Part shown: positions 1 through 8,514 of the stretch, piece by piece
Layout: each line of letters opens with the position of its first letter
Numbering within the stretch: position 1 is the first letter of the stretch
Assembly: GCA_002353485.1 (NCBI GenBank)
Contig: DEJS01000010.1
Span: forward strand, 1-64,000
DNA from: Prevotella sp. UBA2742
Lineage (GTDB): Bacteria; Bacteroidota; Bacteroidia; Bacteroidales; Bacteroidaceae
DNA: 64,000 nucleotides
Direction of reading: 5' to 3'
The notes under the pieces: generated by a model
What the model was told of the DNA's origin: nothing
The model's database searches: none
The model's input: only the letters and a program-made list of their open reading frames with translations
Position numbers and translations under genes: made by a program

Positions 1-159
1 AACGGGTATCACCGGAATACGCATTCAGTCAATCAAGACGGGAGAGTTGACGTGAATCTTCTCGTTTTTGTTGTAATAATTGCGGTGTCATTGCCGACCA
101 TCAAGTTCTGTATAACCTATCTGCCTTATTGGTTTGCCCAGAAAGACTTATGGAAATAG
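1..159 (+). CDS. acyltransferase-3 family protein, C-terminal end (partial)
   Basis: An open frame enters from the left edge and ends at TAG 157-159, giving 52 residues. The tail (VSLPTIKFCITYLP, then FAQKDLWK) closely matches the end of the acyltransferase at 2995-4005 (LSIPTIKYGIKYLP, then FSQNDLWK), so this is probably the last membrane segment of a second polysaccharide O-acyltransferase. It lies on the strand opposite to the rest of the locus. Its last 12 nt overlap the 3' end of the convergent flippase gene. The start is outside the window. The family call rests on similarity to the neighbouring paralogue only. Confidence 0.7.
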   Translation, partial: NGYHRNTHSVNQDGRVDVNLLVFVVIIAVSLPTIKFCITYLPYWFAQKDLWK

Positions 160-1689
160 TTTTTTCCCAATGACGGGTATTCTCTTGTAAAGGCTCATGG
201 TTCCAGGACCAATGATAAGTAACAGGATAAAATAGAAAACAATGGTAGGTAATACTTCTGCCAGCCCGAAAAGAATCATGGACGGCAGTGAGGGCTCCGG
301 GAACAGACGGAATGCATACATGGTGCCCAGAAGATAGGCAAAGGCAAGGATGAAGCAAAGGTAATAGCGCAGAATACCAGACCAGTATTTAGTGATGTTT
401 TCCTTGAATCCCTGGGAGAACAGATAATATGGCTTCCAAAGAACTACGATGAAGAAGAGGCTTACTATCTTTCCCATGAGAATGCCGACAAGTCCCCATT
501 GGCTTGCAACGGCAATAGTAACAACGATGTTGATAATACCTTCTACCCATGCCGACCAGACATCGCCGTATAGACCATAGGAATGGTTGAACATGTCGAC
601 AATGGGACGGGTCTGCATGATATAGAGGTTAATCATGAAAAGAATGACGATGAGCCTGCTTAGTTGGTATTCTTCGCCAAGCCACCAGCAGATGAAGGGA
701 TTAATGAGGAAGGACAATGAGAAAACCAGGATGCCGGCGGTAAGGTATTTGGCCGAAGATAGTTGCCAGAAGATGTTCATGATGTGTGGTTTGTTCCCCT
801 CTGCAACAAGATTGCCAATGCCGGATGCCATGCCACTGAAGAAGGTCAGGAACATGGTGGAGAGCTTAGTGATAATCATCACGTAGTTGCCGTAATAGGC
901 TACCATTTTCAGAGAGACAAAAGCGAAGATCATGATTTCGTCGCTCTTGTTCAGCAGGAAGTCTTTTAGCTGGTGAATGACGATTTGTTTGGTTTTCTTG
1001 ATGATGTCGGGGTACTCCTTCAGCAAGAGGCGCCCTTTGGACTTGTCGGATTTCAACCAGGGATATTCCTTATTGATTTTCCAGTTCAGAACCGCGCACT
1101 GAACAATGGCTGCCATGAACTCAATAGCGACCCACAGATAGAGGTTCTTGTAATAGATGGCCAGAAATATCTGTAAAACGGACTTGAGAAAATTGAAACT
1201 CTGGCTGTAGATACTGACCAGATACATCTTCTGATCGGCGTTAAGTAGTATCTGCCTATAGTTGATAAAGTAGCCGATGACGTTAGAACCGAGGAAAGAG
1301 AAAAAGGCGAAATATACGATGCTTAGAGGCAAATCATTGTTTTTGAACATCAGCGGGAAGAACAGGCTGACGAGTATGCCAATGCTTAGTATAAATTGTC
1401 CGATTCGCTTGTATAGATAGCCAAGCAATGATATAATCTCGTTGATCTTTTGTCGGTCATTGTCGGCTAAGGGCTTAAACAGGAAATAGCTGACGCTTAG
1501 CCCGATTCCCAGTTCGGATAGGTTCAGGAAGCTTAGAATGCTGAGCAGCGTTCCCGTGAGTCCAATGAAGTCGGCACCGAGGTTGGCCAGGAAAACCTTC
1601 CGGGAGAAAAAGGCAACAAACAGACTTAAGAAATAGAATAGTAATCCTACTTCTGCGTTTAAGATGCTTTTACGTGTGCGGTTTCCCAT
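148..1689 (-). CDS. polysaccharide flippase (Wzx-like, MOP superfamily)
   Basis: This 513-aa protein is almost entirely hydrophobic, with about 12-14 predicted membrane segments, as in Wzx/MVF-type lipid-linked oligosaccharide flippases. The family moves undecaprenyl-linked repeat units across the inner membrane. The N-terminal region (NAEVGLLFYFLSLFVAFFSRKVF, split over the first helix) is typical of capsule-locus flippases in Bacteroidota. It is the last gene of the minus-strand exopolysaccharide locus and starts 16 nt after the DUF4422 gene. A Wzx-type flippase fits the Wzy- and co-polymerase-like genes upstream and would make an ABC exporter unnecessary. The substrate cannot be told from sequence. 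Confidence 0.85.
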   Translation of the reverse strand: MGNRTRKSILNAEVGLLFYFLSLFVAFFSRKVFLANLGADFIGLTGTLLSILSFLNLSELGIGLSVSYFLFKPLADNDRQKINEIISLLGYLYKRIGQFILSIGILVSLFFPLMFKNNDLPLSIVYFAFFSFLGSNVIGYFINYRQILLNADQKMYLVSIYSQSFNFLKSVLQIFLAIYYKNLYLWVAIEFMAAIVQCAVLNWKINKEYPWLKSDKSKGRLLLKEYPDIIKKTKQIVIHQLKDFLLNKSDEIMIFAFVSLKMVAYYGNYVMIITKLSTMFLTFFSGMASGIGNLVAEGNKPHIMNIFWQLSSAKYLTAGILVFSLSFLINPFICWWLGEEYQLSRLIVILFMINLYIMQTRPIVDMFNHSYGLYGDVWSAWVEGIINIVVTIAVASQWGLVGILMGKIVSLFFIVVLWKPYYLFSQGFKENITKYWSGILRYYLCFILAFAYLLGTMYAFRLFPEPSLPSMILFGLAEVLPTIVFYFILLLIIGPGTMSLYKRIPVIGKKLFP

Positions 1690-1705
1690 GAGTAGAGCAG
1701 GCTTC

Positions 1706-2530
1706 TTATCCTATTCGATATTTCAGGTCGTTGACCCATCGGCGGTAGGTCGCATGAAAATTGGAGATGTTCATTGACTCTTTTGCATCATCCAATGGCA
1801 TGATAAGTGGAAAATGCTTGATGCGCAAATGGTGATGCTCGCAGAAGACATTGATAAGCCGTTCGCTCATATATCCGTAAATACGGCTTTGAACAGGGTC
1901 GTCAATAGGGGGGACACGGCGTTCTACTTCAAAGAGAATGTCAAAGAGCCATTCTGAATATGCATCAAAATACTTCCAATGGGTAATAAACATGTTGTAG
2001 CCTACAGAGATGTTGGAATGGTCCATCGTCTTTTCAAAGGCAGGGATGTACTGTGGTGAACGCTCTTGGATAATCTGCCGTAGCATTTCCCAGTCTCGGG
2101 CAATGTGATAGTCTGCATATTGCTGTGTGTTGCTGACTCGCCAGTGACGGGCTACAGGCAGAATGATGTCGTAATGCTTCAGGAGCTTTTCCAAATCGGG
2201 GAACTGGTAGGGGTGACTTAGAAAATCATCCGTTCTGGTAAAGTGCTTGTCTGCAGAGAACTGCGGCCACTTCTTCTGGAAATCGAAATACCTGCGGTAG
2301 TGGTTTAATCCCACAATATCAATGTCCTTCAGATTTTTCCAAGCCCAATAGTGACACGTCAGTTCACAGAAATGTGGATTCTTGACGGATATGTTCTCTC
2401 CTTCATTATCAGGTTGGTATCCGGGAATAGCATCGTGGAGCGCTGCTCCTGCCTGTACGGGCAGGAAGTACGGATGTTGGGGTAGTTCCACCTCTTTATG
2501 TGCACAGATGAAGATTTTTATGTTACTCAT
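1706..2530 (-). CDS. DUF4422 family glycosyltransferase, copy A
   Basis: This 274-aa soluble protein begins MSNIKIFICAHKE and contains the block GLNHYRRYFDF, both typical of the DUF4422 family found in capsule and exopolysaccharide clusters and annotated as glycosyltransferases. It is a paralogue of copy B (4120-4974). The first about 95 residues are identical in the two copies because the DNA is nearly identical there (2245-2601 versus 4689-5046). The middle is similar and the C-terminal tails are unrelated. It lies directly downstream of a broken ABC permease gene and upstream of the flippase. The sugar specificity is unknown. Confidence 0.85.
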   Translation of the reverse strand: MSNIKIFICAHKEVELPQHPYFLPVQAGAALHDAIPGYQPDNEGENISVKNPHFCELTCHYWAWKNLKDIDIVGLNHYRRYFDFQKKWPQFSADKHFTRTDDFLSHPYQFPDLEKLLKHYDIILPVARHWRVSNTQQYADYHIARDWEMLRQIIQERSPQYIPAFEKTMDHSNISVGYNMFITHWKYFDAYSEWLFDILFEVERRVPPIDDPVQSRIYGYMSERLINVFCEHHHLRIKHFPLIMPLDDAKESMNISNFHATYRRWVNDLKYRIG

Positions 2531-2533
2531 ATT

Positions 2534-2887
2534 TTATTGTCCTGTTAATTCGTGACCTTGTTTTTTTATCCATCTGGTTAAATAACATCCATAAAGTTGC
2601 GCTGTATTCGGTTGAAAATTACAATGCCCAATAAGAGAATGAATACTGTGAATGTAAAGGGTAGAGATGCCTGCAATACCACCAAAGACGAACATAAACA
2701 TAATGGTGGTGAATAATGGTTGGATAACAAACCACAATGGGCCTAAAATAGTTTGCTTGTAAAAGGTGATAATGTCTCTTTTTACATACATGGCGAGCAG
2801 ATCGCGGTACCGCCATACTTCATGCAAATCTATGCTGAGTAGTTTACTCTTATTAGTGATAATAATATCCCAGTCTTTGGTCATCAT
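2534..2887 (-). pseudogene. internally deleted ABC-2 polysaccharide export permease, remnant A
   Basis: The first about 75 codons read as the N-terminus of a Wzm/KpsM-like ABC-2 permease (DLHEVWRYRDLLAMYVKRD, FYKQTILGPLWFVIQP, then GGIAGIST). The central part, about 180 residues in intact relatives, is missing. The expected C-terminus (TVFILLLGIVIFNRIQRNF, then MDVI and TAA at 2580-2578) is present but in a different frame, so the open frame to 2534 ends in unrelated residues. No partner ATP-binding gene is present. The remnant sits just below a good promoter (2901-2931) and may serve only as leader for the DUF4422 and flippase genes. Confidence 0.75.
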
Positions 2888-2900
2888 ATGATTTTTTGTG

Positions 2901-2931
2901 CAAATATAGTTATTCTTATTGATGTTTCAAA
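2901..2931 (-). promoter_or_regulatory. Bacteroidota-type promoter for permease remnant A/DUF4422/flippase
   Basis: On the minus strand TTTG (2931-2928), 19 nt and TATATTTG (2908-2901) match the Bacteroidota consensus TTTG-N19-21-TAnnTTTG. The permease remnant starts 14 nt downstream. This gives the distal genes of the locus their own transcription start. Confidence 0.6.
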
Positions 2932-2994
2932 AGATTAAATGTTAAAAAATAGACAAAATCGTAAATAATATACTCAAGGAATCTTAAGTGTTTT

Positions 2995-4005
2995 TTATTT
3001 CCACAAATCATTTTGGGAGAATATCGTTGGCAGATATTTTATGCCATATTTTATAGTAGGAATTGAGAGGAGTATTATTATAATAAATACAGATGTATTA
3101 ATAAACCCATTATCTTGTGGAATGGAAAAATGATATAGTATGTTCCTTAAAATAAAAATATAAAGGATATGGGTGCATAATACAACAATACTGTATCGCC
3201 CAATATATGAAACAAGTAAAACCTTATTGAGTTTCTTTGATATGAATAAGATTAAATAGGTACCTGATAAGCCACCAATATAAAGACATGCCAACCCTAC
3301 ATTATATCTATTTAGGTCAAAATCAATTAATTGATTATTTGTCGTTTTGTTTATTAATAGTACTCCAAGAAGGCTTAATAAAGAAATGGAGATAAATAAA
3401 TAATCTTTACGACAGAAATTGGTGGAAATGAATTTTGTGTTATGGCGTGTTATATATCCCATAACAAAAAAAGGTAGTGTGGTTAGGGATGTATCAAACC
3501 ATAAAGGAAGGTATTTATCTGCGTAATTAAGAAAATAACCTATTATACCGCAAATTGAAGATGCTATAACTATAGGAAGAGATTGCCCTTTGGATAATGT
3601 ATATATTACATAAAAAAATAGATTTGAGAAAAATAGACTAATAAGAAACCATATTGCACCATTATATCTGTGATATAGTCGACCATGATCAGACATAAAC
3701 AAATCTTGGATATTAATTTCTCTATTAGGCAATAGAAAATCAAGATACAAGTGTAAGGGTATTATTGAAAAAATAAAGAAAACGAAAAAAGGCAAAAGTA
3801 ATTTATTTGCTTTTTTCTTAAAAAAAAGTACAAAATTGCCGTAGGTCTTAAAAAAAATCCCTGATAGAAAGTAATATAAAGGCATACGGAAAATTGACAT
3901 TTCTTGAAATATACCGAAGGATGTGTCACCATATACATGTATTTGTATTACTAATAATATGCAAATACCTTTTGCTAAGTCAATATATTCTATCCTTTCT
4001 TTCAT
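2995..4005 (-). CDS. acyltransferase-3 family membrane protein (polysaccharide O-acyltransferase)
   Basis: This 336-aa protein has about ten hydrophobic segments and begins with the family signature YIDLAKGICILLVIQIHV, whose late His corresponds to the usual catalytic His of acyltransferase-3 (OatA/WecH-like) enzymes. Such proteins move acyl groups, usually acetyl, onto polysaccharide sugars. It lies between the two DUF4422/permease-remnant units. The gene and its flanks are visibly richer in A+T than the surrounding locus, which suggests later acquisition. Its last residues resemble the acyltransferase tail at 1-159 on the other strand. Confidence 0.85.
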   Translation of the reverse strand: MKERIEYIDLAKGICILLVIQIHVYGDTSFGIFQEMSIFRMPLYYFLSGIFFKTYGNFVLFFKKKANKLLLPFFVFFIFSIIPLHLYLDFLLPNREINIQDLFMSDHGRLYHRYNGAIWFLISLFFSNLFFYVIYTLSKGQSLPIVIASSICGIIGYFLNYADKYLPLWFDTSLTTLPFFVMGYITRHNTKFISTNFCRKDYLFISISLLSLLGVLLINKTTNNQLIDFDLNRYNVGLACLYIGGLSGTYLILFISKKLNKVLLVSYIGRYSIVVLCTHILYIFILRNILYHFSIPQDNGFINTSVFIIIILLSIPTIKYGIKYLPTIFSQNDLWK

Positions 4006-4119
4006 AAATATAAAGTTGAGTAAGATAATCTATATGAAAACATATTAGTAGTAGTTCGGATCAGATAAAACTAATTATTGAATTATTGAAAGTAATCATT
4101 GTATGTGGGCTCATGGGTG

Positions 4120-4974
4120 TTAGAAAACGGATGCTGAATAGTTACTAGTACATGTTTTTATGTATGAAAAGTCATTCAATATTGCCCTAAATAATGCATG
4201 GAGGTTGCTGATATTGTATCCAGCATTGCATTCTTCTAATGGCATAATGAGGGGGATATGTTTGATGTGTAGATGATAGTGCTCACAGAAAACATTGATG
4301 AGTCGTTCGCTCATATAACCATAGATACGGCTTTGGATAGGATCATCGATAGGAGGAACACGACGTTCAACCTCAAAGAGAATATCGAAAAGCCATTCAG
4401 AATAGGCATCAAAATGCTTCCAGTGGGTGATAAACATATTGTAGCCAACGGATATGTTGCTATGGTCCATTGTCTTTTCAAAAGCAGGAATATATTGCGG
4501 TGAGCGCTCTTTGATAATCTGGCGAAGCATCTCCCAGTCCTTGGCAATGTGGTATTCACCATACTGCCGGGTGTTGCTGACTCGCCAGTGGCGGGCGACA
4601 GGCAGAATGATGTCGTATTGCTGTAAGAGTTGTTCCAAGTCAGGGAAATGATAGGGCTGTCTTAGAAAATCATCTGTTCGAATAAAACGCTTGTCTGCAG
4701 AGAACTGCGGCCACTTCTTCTGGAAATCGAAATACCTGCGGTAGTGGTTTAATCCCACAATATCAATGTCCTTCAGATTTTTCCAAGCCCAATAGTGACA
4801 CGTCAGTTCACAGAAATGTGGATTCTTGACGGATATGTTCTCTCCTTCATTATCAGGTTGGTATCCGGGAATAGCATCGTGGAGCGCTGCTCCTGCCTGT
4901 ACGGGCAGGAAGTACGGATGTTGGGGTAGTTCCACCTCTTTATGTGCACAGATGAAGATTTTTATGTTACTCAT
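4120..4974 (-). CDS. DUF4422 family glycosyltransferase, copy B
   Basis: This 284-aa paralogue of copy A has an identical N-terminal third and a diverged C-terminal tail (from about EECNAGYNISNLHA onward). DUF4422 proteins are found in capsule loci and are annotated as glycosyltransferases. The start codon overlaps the end of the reading frame of permease remnant B (stop 4969-4967, ATG 4974-4972). The different C-termini suggest the copies have separate acceptors, or that the tail was exchanged. No membrane segment is visible. Confidence 0.85.
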   Translation of the reverse strand: MSNIKIFICAHKEVELPQHPYFLPVQAGAALHDAIPGYQPDNEGENISVKNPHFCELTCHYWAWKNLKDIDIVGLNHYRRYFDFQKKWPQFSADKRFIRTDDFLRQPYHFPDLEQLLQQYDIILPVARHWRVSNTRQYGEYHIAKDWEMLRQIIKERSPQYIPAFEKTMDHSNISVGYNMFITHWKHFDAYSEWLFDILFEVERRVPPIDDPIQSRIYGYMSERLINVFCEHYHLHIKHIPLIMPLEECNAGYNISNLHALFRAILNDFSYIKTCTSNYSASVF

Positions 4975-5203
4975 ATTTTATTGTCCTGTTAATTCGTGAC
5001 CTTGTTTTTTTTATCCATCTGGTTAAATAACATCCATAAAGTTGCGTTGTCCACAACGGACCAAGGATGGTCTGCTTATAGAAGGTTACGATATCGCGTC
5101 GCATATACATCATGAGTAGGTCGCGGTAGCGCCATACTTCATGCAGATCCAAACTAAACAGTCGGCTTTTATTGGTAATGATGATGTCCCAGTTGTCGGT
5201 CAT
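4967..5203 (-). pseudogene. internally deleted ABC-2 polysaccharide export permease, remnant B
   Basis: The N-terminus matches remnant A (WDIIITNKSRL, then DLHEVWRYRDLL and FYKQTILGPLW), but the break comes right after GPLW, about 25 residues earlier than in remnant A. The following DNA encodes the family C-terminus (QRNFMDVI, stop TAA at 5025-5023) in a shifted frame. The same gene end is therefore present in both remnants with different internal deletions. The open frame runs on to 4967 only because the frame shifted. No function is expected beyond a leader for DUF4422 copy B. Confidence 0.75.
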
Positions 5204-5230
5204 TTATAATAATATTTAAGTATGAAGTTT

Positions 5231-6454
5231 TTATTTATCGTGAGAAGTATGGATGAAGTCGGTATTCTTGCGGTCTATTTTCAAGATGTTGAGCACCATC
5301 TTCCAGACGAGTTTGGGGAGGGAGAGAATCTTGCCAAAGATGGAGTGCTTACGCAGCTGCTTAGGTGTGGCAAGGTAGAGGGCGATACAGGTGCCGAGGA
5401 ACAGACACCACCACTTGATGGACCAGATGGCAGAGACAACGGTCATCAGCAGCGACATGGCGAGGGTGATGACGACCAGCATGGAACGGGGGATGAGGGC
5501 TTGCTGGATGGTCTTGTCGATGAAGTCGAGGTTCATTGTCGAGATGGCCCTGGGGATATAAGGCAGCAGGTTGAAGAGACTCTGTATCTGGGCCGTCATC
5601 CAACGCAGACGCTGCTTCTGGAAGTTCTCCTGATTGCTGACCTTTTCGTCGAAGACATGGATGTCCGGCTCGTAGCGGATATATACCTTCTGCTTGAGCA
5701 GCAGGGCCTCCAACTCACGGTCCTCACCGGCGGTGCTGAGCTTAAAGACATTATTCTTGAACCACTGATAATCGAAGCACATGCCGGAACCGATGAGGGC
5801 AGAGGAGAGGCCGATGCGGTTGTGCGCCTTGCGGAAGATGGTATTGTTGATTTCCTCGCTGACACCATCGAGGACGGCAATATCATTGTCGTCGTTCTTG
5901 GCACATCGGTGGCATTGGATGGCCTTGTAACCCTTGGCACAAACCTCGTTCAGCCGATCAAGGAATTGTGGCTCCACCACGTTGTCGGCATCGAGGATGA
6001 CGACATAGTCAAAGTCAGGCTTGCCATCGATATTCAGCTCGCCACTCTCTACCTTTGTGATGGCGTACTGCATGGCCTTGGCCTTGCTGCTCTTCTCGAA
6101 GACGGGCTGGAAGAGCGTGATGGGCAGCTCACTGAGTTTCTGGTTGGTCTCGGACTGCATGTGGTCGGAGATGACGGCGACGTGGAAGTTCTTGTAGGGA
6201 TAGTATTGACTGATGAACTTGGTGACGGAATTGACGATGACGCGGTCTTCGTTATAGGCGGGATAAAGGATGAGATAGCTGAAGTAATCCTTCTTGCGCA
6301 TGGAGAGCACCTTACCCGTCAGGAACATAGTGAAGTCGGAGACACGTTTCTTCCATAGAATGGAGACCAGAGCAAACAGCAGGATGTAGGCCACGGAACA
6401 AGCGGTCAGTAGCCACAGCAGGATGTCGATGATATGGATGGTGTGCCAGAACAT
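5231..6454 (-). CDS. membrane glycosyltransferase family 2 (processive-type motifs)
   Basis: This 407-aa protein has one N-terminal hydrophobic stretch (about 10-33), a GT2 domain and two or three C-terminal membrane segments. The expected catalytic elements are visible: PAYNED near 65-70, DAD at 155-157, ED at 244-245 and QRLRW at 281-285, the QxxRW signature of processive and related GT2 enzymes. It probably adds or polymerises sugars at the inner face of the cytoplasmic membrane. It follows its paralogue at 6464-7630 by 9 nt, so the pair is probably one operon. The donor sugar is unknown. Confidence 0.88.
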   Translation of the reverse strand: MFWHTIHIIDILLWLLTACSVAYILLFALVSILWKKRVSDFTMFLTGKVLSMRKKDYFSYLILYPAYNEDRVIVNSVTKFISQYYPYKNFHVAVISDHMQSETNQKLSELPITLFQPVFEKSSKAKAMQYAITKVESGELNIDGKPDFDYVVILDADNVVEPQFLDRLNEVCAKGYKAIQCHRCAKNDDNDIAVLDGVSEEINNTIFRKAHNRIGLSSALIGSGMCFDYQWFKNNVFKLSTAGEDRELEALLLKQKVYIRYEPDIHVFDEKVSNQENFQKQRLRWMTAQIQSLFNLLPYIPRAISTMNLDFIDKTIQQALIPRSMLVVITLAMSLLMTVVSAIWSIKWWCLFLGTCIALYLATPKQLRKHSIFGKILSLPKLVWKMVLNILKIDRKNTDFIHTSHDK

Positions 6455-6463
6455 GCGCAGGTG

Positions 6464-7630
6464 CTATTGTTGAAGTTTGACGGCATCTTTGAGCTTACGC
6501 CCTAACTTGAATTTATTCAAGATGGAACTGAACATCACTACTGGAATCTTGTAGAAGGTGCTGTCCCACTTGTCGTCGACCAGGTAGTTGGGAGTGGCAA
6601 TGGCAAAGACAAAGATGACAATGGCAAACAGCGCCCACCACTTAAGTGCAGCGGTAAAGTAGATAAAGGGAACCACCACACACATGAGGATGATGACCAT
6701 CATCATAATCATACGCGGAATGAGAATCCACTGCAGCAACTTGTCTATCAAATTGTAATGACGGTTGGCCATGGCGATAGGCATGTAACGGATGTTACGG
6801 AGGATGGAGCGTAGCTGCATCATGATGTTGCGGCGGTGCTGGCGGTTGAAGTCCTCGGCCTGACGGACTTTCTCGTTGTAGACAAAAATCTGGTCGAAAT
6901 AGTCGACATGGATATGCTGGCGCAACAGTGAGAACTCCAGTTCCTTGTCGCCCCAGGAGGGTCGGGCTGACAGGATATAGTTCTTAAACCAGTTGAACTC
7001 GAAGATGATGCCTGAGCTGGCTATAGCAGCGGGCATACCCACGGCAATATGCCCACGACGGAATATGGAGTTGTTGATTTCCTCGAAGACGGCACTTAGA
7101 CGGGCTGAGGTGGTGTCGCGGTTCAGTGAAAGCTTATGCGCCTGCACGGCCTTGGTGCGGGCTGCCTCGTAGGCCATATTCATCTGCTCCAGAAATTCGG
7201 GCTCAACGACGTCGCCGGCATCCAAAAGTACCACGGCATCGTAAATCTTAAACTGTGGCAGGTTGTTGACGGCCAATTGTAAGCACTTGGTGCGGGTGCT
7301 GCGTTCGAAGGTGGGGGTAAGAAGCGTGATGGGCTGCTGGGCCAGATGGAACATGGTCATCTCGTCTTCATGGTCGGCTACTACTGTAATGTCGAAGAGA
7401 CGCTGGGCGTAAGACTGGCCTAAAACGGACTTGACTGTCCTCTCAAGGCTTTTGCCGCTTTTGTGAGAGGTGACGATGACAACAAAACGGTTCTCTTTCT
7501 TGGCCTTTGGCATGTCTGCATCCTTGGCAAATAGGGAAAGGAAGGCAAAGATGCCCAGATACAATACTGTCAGTGCCATGAAAAAGAATAATATCCAATC
7601 GGTGTATGTGAAAAGGTCCCAAAATGTCAT
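6464..7630 (-). CDS. membrane GT2-like protein with altered catalytic motifs
   Basis: This 388-aa protein has the same layout as its downstream neighbour: a membrane segment at about 12-33, a GT2 fold and C-terminal membrane helices. However, DAD is DAGD (137-140), ED is GD (227-228) and QxxRW is QHRRN (264-268). Loss of several catalytic signatures suggests a weak, changed or non-catalytic partner of the GT2 at 5231-6454. Its ATG overlaps the stop of the upstream GT2 gene (ATGA, 7630-7627), so translation is probably coupled. Confidence 0.8.
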   Translation of the reverse strand: MTFWDLFTYTDWILFFFMALTVLYLGIFAFLSLFAKDADMPKAKKENRFVVIVTSHKSGKSLERTVKSVLGQSYAQRLFDITVVADHEDEMTMFHLAQQPITLLTPTFERSTRTKCLQLAVNNLPQFKIYDAVVLLDAGDVVEPEFLEQMNMAYEAARTKAVQAHKLSLNRDTTSARLSAVFEEINNSIFRRGHIAVGMPAAIASSGIIFEFNWFKNYILSARPSWGDKELEFSLLRQHIHVDYFDQIFVYNEKVRQAEDFNRQHRRNIMMQLRSILRNIRYMPIAMANRHYNLIDKLLQWILIPRMIMMMVIILMCVVVPFIYFTAALKWWALFAIVIFVFAIATPNYLVDDKWDSTFYKIPVVMFSSILNKFKLGRKLKDAVKLQQ

Positions 7631-8514
7631 GATGCAGTAGGTTTTAAAAATTGACAGATGCCCTTGACGGTAGCCTTAGCCAGGTCGGGGCGATGCTGTA
7701 GGGTGTATTTTAATATATCTTTGAGGGCTACAAGGCCTATCAGATAGGTGTAAGAGAGATAGCGCTCAGGAAGAGGCGTGTTACGATGTACGAAAAGCAG
7801 CCGATTTCGGGTGATGTAATACGTGCGCAAGGGACTGTGCTGGCCGGTGGCCTGGCTCTCCTTATGAAAGACAGTGGTGGCCGGCTCGTACCAGATGTCA
7901 TAGCCGGCACGGCGTATCATCAGCGACCAGTCGAGCTCTTCATAATACAAGAAATAACATTCGGGCATCAGACCGGCTTTCTCAATGACCTCACGTTTTA
8001 CCATCATGGCTGCACCATGAGTGTATGGAGTGGGACAGGCAGTGTCGTACTGGCCCTGGTCAGCCTCGCCAAAGCCAATGGAACGGTTACGCATGGTGAT
8101 ACGCGAGAGTGGGGTATAGCCCGCAAACTGGATGGGATTGTCGTCCCAGGTAAACCGAATCTTCGGGCAGACAGCACCTATCTTCTCCGAGCTCTCTAAT
8201 CGGGCGATAAGAGGCCTGAGGTCTGAGGTCTGAGGTCTGAGTAGGGTGTCATTGTTCAGGAAGAACAGATACTTGCCGTGAGCCGCACGGATGCCTAAGT
8301 TATTACCTCCGGCAAAGCCGAGGTTCTTTGGGCTGCGGATGACCTTAATCTGTGGGTAACGTTGCGCAATTAGCGAGGCTTCGTCGTTCAGAGAGGCATT
8401 ATCTACCACTATCACTTCCAATGACTCGTCATTGAAAGGGATGGTATCAATCAATGCGCAGGTATCTGCCAGTCCATTGTAATTGATGGTAATGATAGAA
8501 ACTTCAACTCTCAA
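7627..8514 (-). CDS. glycosyltransferase family 2, rhamnosyltransferase-like, with heptamer repeats
   Basis: This 295-aa GT2 of the WbbL/rhamnosyltransferase type shows SIITINYNG at the start, VIVVDNAS near 35-41, NLGFAGGNN near 64-72 and NND at 87-89. The only workable start is TTG at 8514-8512, because TGA lies two codons upstream and no ATG precedes the catalytic fold. That TTG is inside a 7-nt repeat array. Inside the gene, 8216-8241 carries 3.7 copies of a 7-nt unit encoding RPQTSDLRP after the NND motif. Copy-number change in that tract would shift the frame. Confidence 0.85.
   Translation of the reverse strand: MRVEVSIITINYNGLADTCALIDTIPFNDESLEVIVVDNASLNDEASLIAQRYPQIKVIRSPKNLGFAGGNNLGIRAAHGKYLFFLNNDTLLRPQTSDLRPLIARLESSEKIGAVCPKIRFTWDDNPIQFAGYTPLSRITMRNRSIGFGEADQGQYDTACPTPYTHGAAMMVKREVIEKAGLMPECYFLYYEELDWSLMIRRAGYDIWYEPATTVFHKESQATGQHSPLRTYYITRNRLLFVHRNTPLPERYLSYTYLIGLVALKDILKYTLQHRPDLAKATVKGICQFLKPTAS
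8216..8241 (-). repeat. heptanucleotide tandem repeat inside a glycosyltransferase gene
   Basis: The + strand reads CTGAGGT three times followed by CTGAG. The unit length is not a multiple of three, so gain or loss of one unit would frameshift the gene just after its catalytic NND motif. Confidence 0.85.

Noticed and set aside
2534..5203. Insertion-sequence footprint around the duplicated block
   Set aside because: No transposase fragment, terminal inverted repeats or target duplications could be seen; recombination between the copies explains it better.
5222..6358. 378-aa frame on the + strand
   Set aside because: It is the antisense shadow of the GT2 gene 5231-6454, which has intact catalytic motifs.
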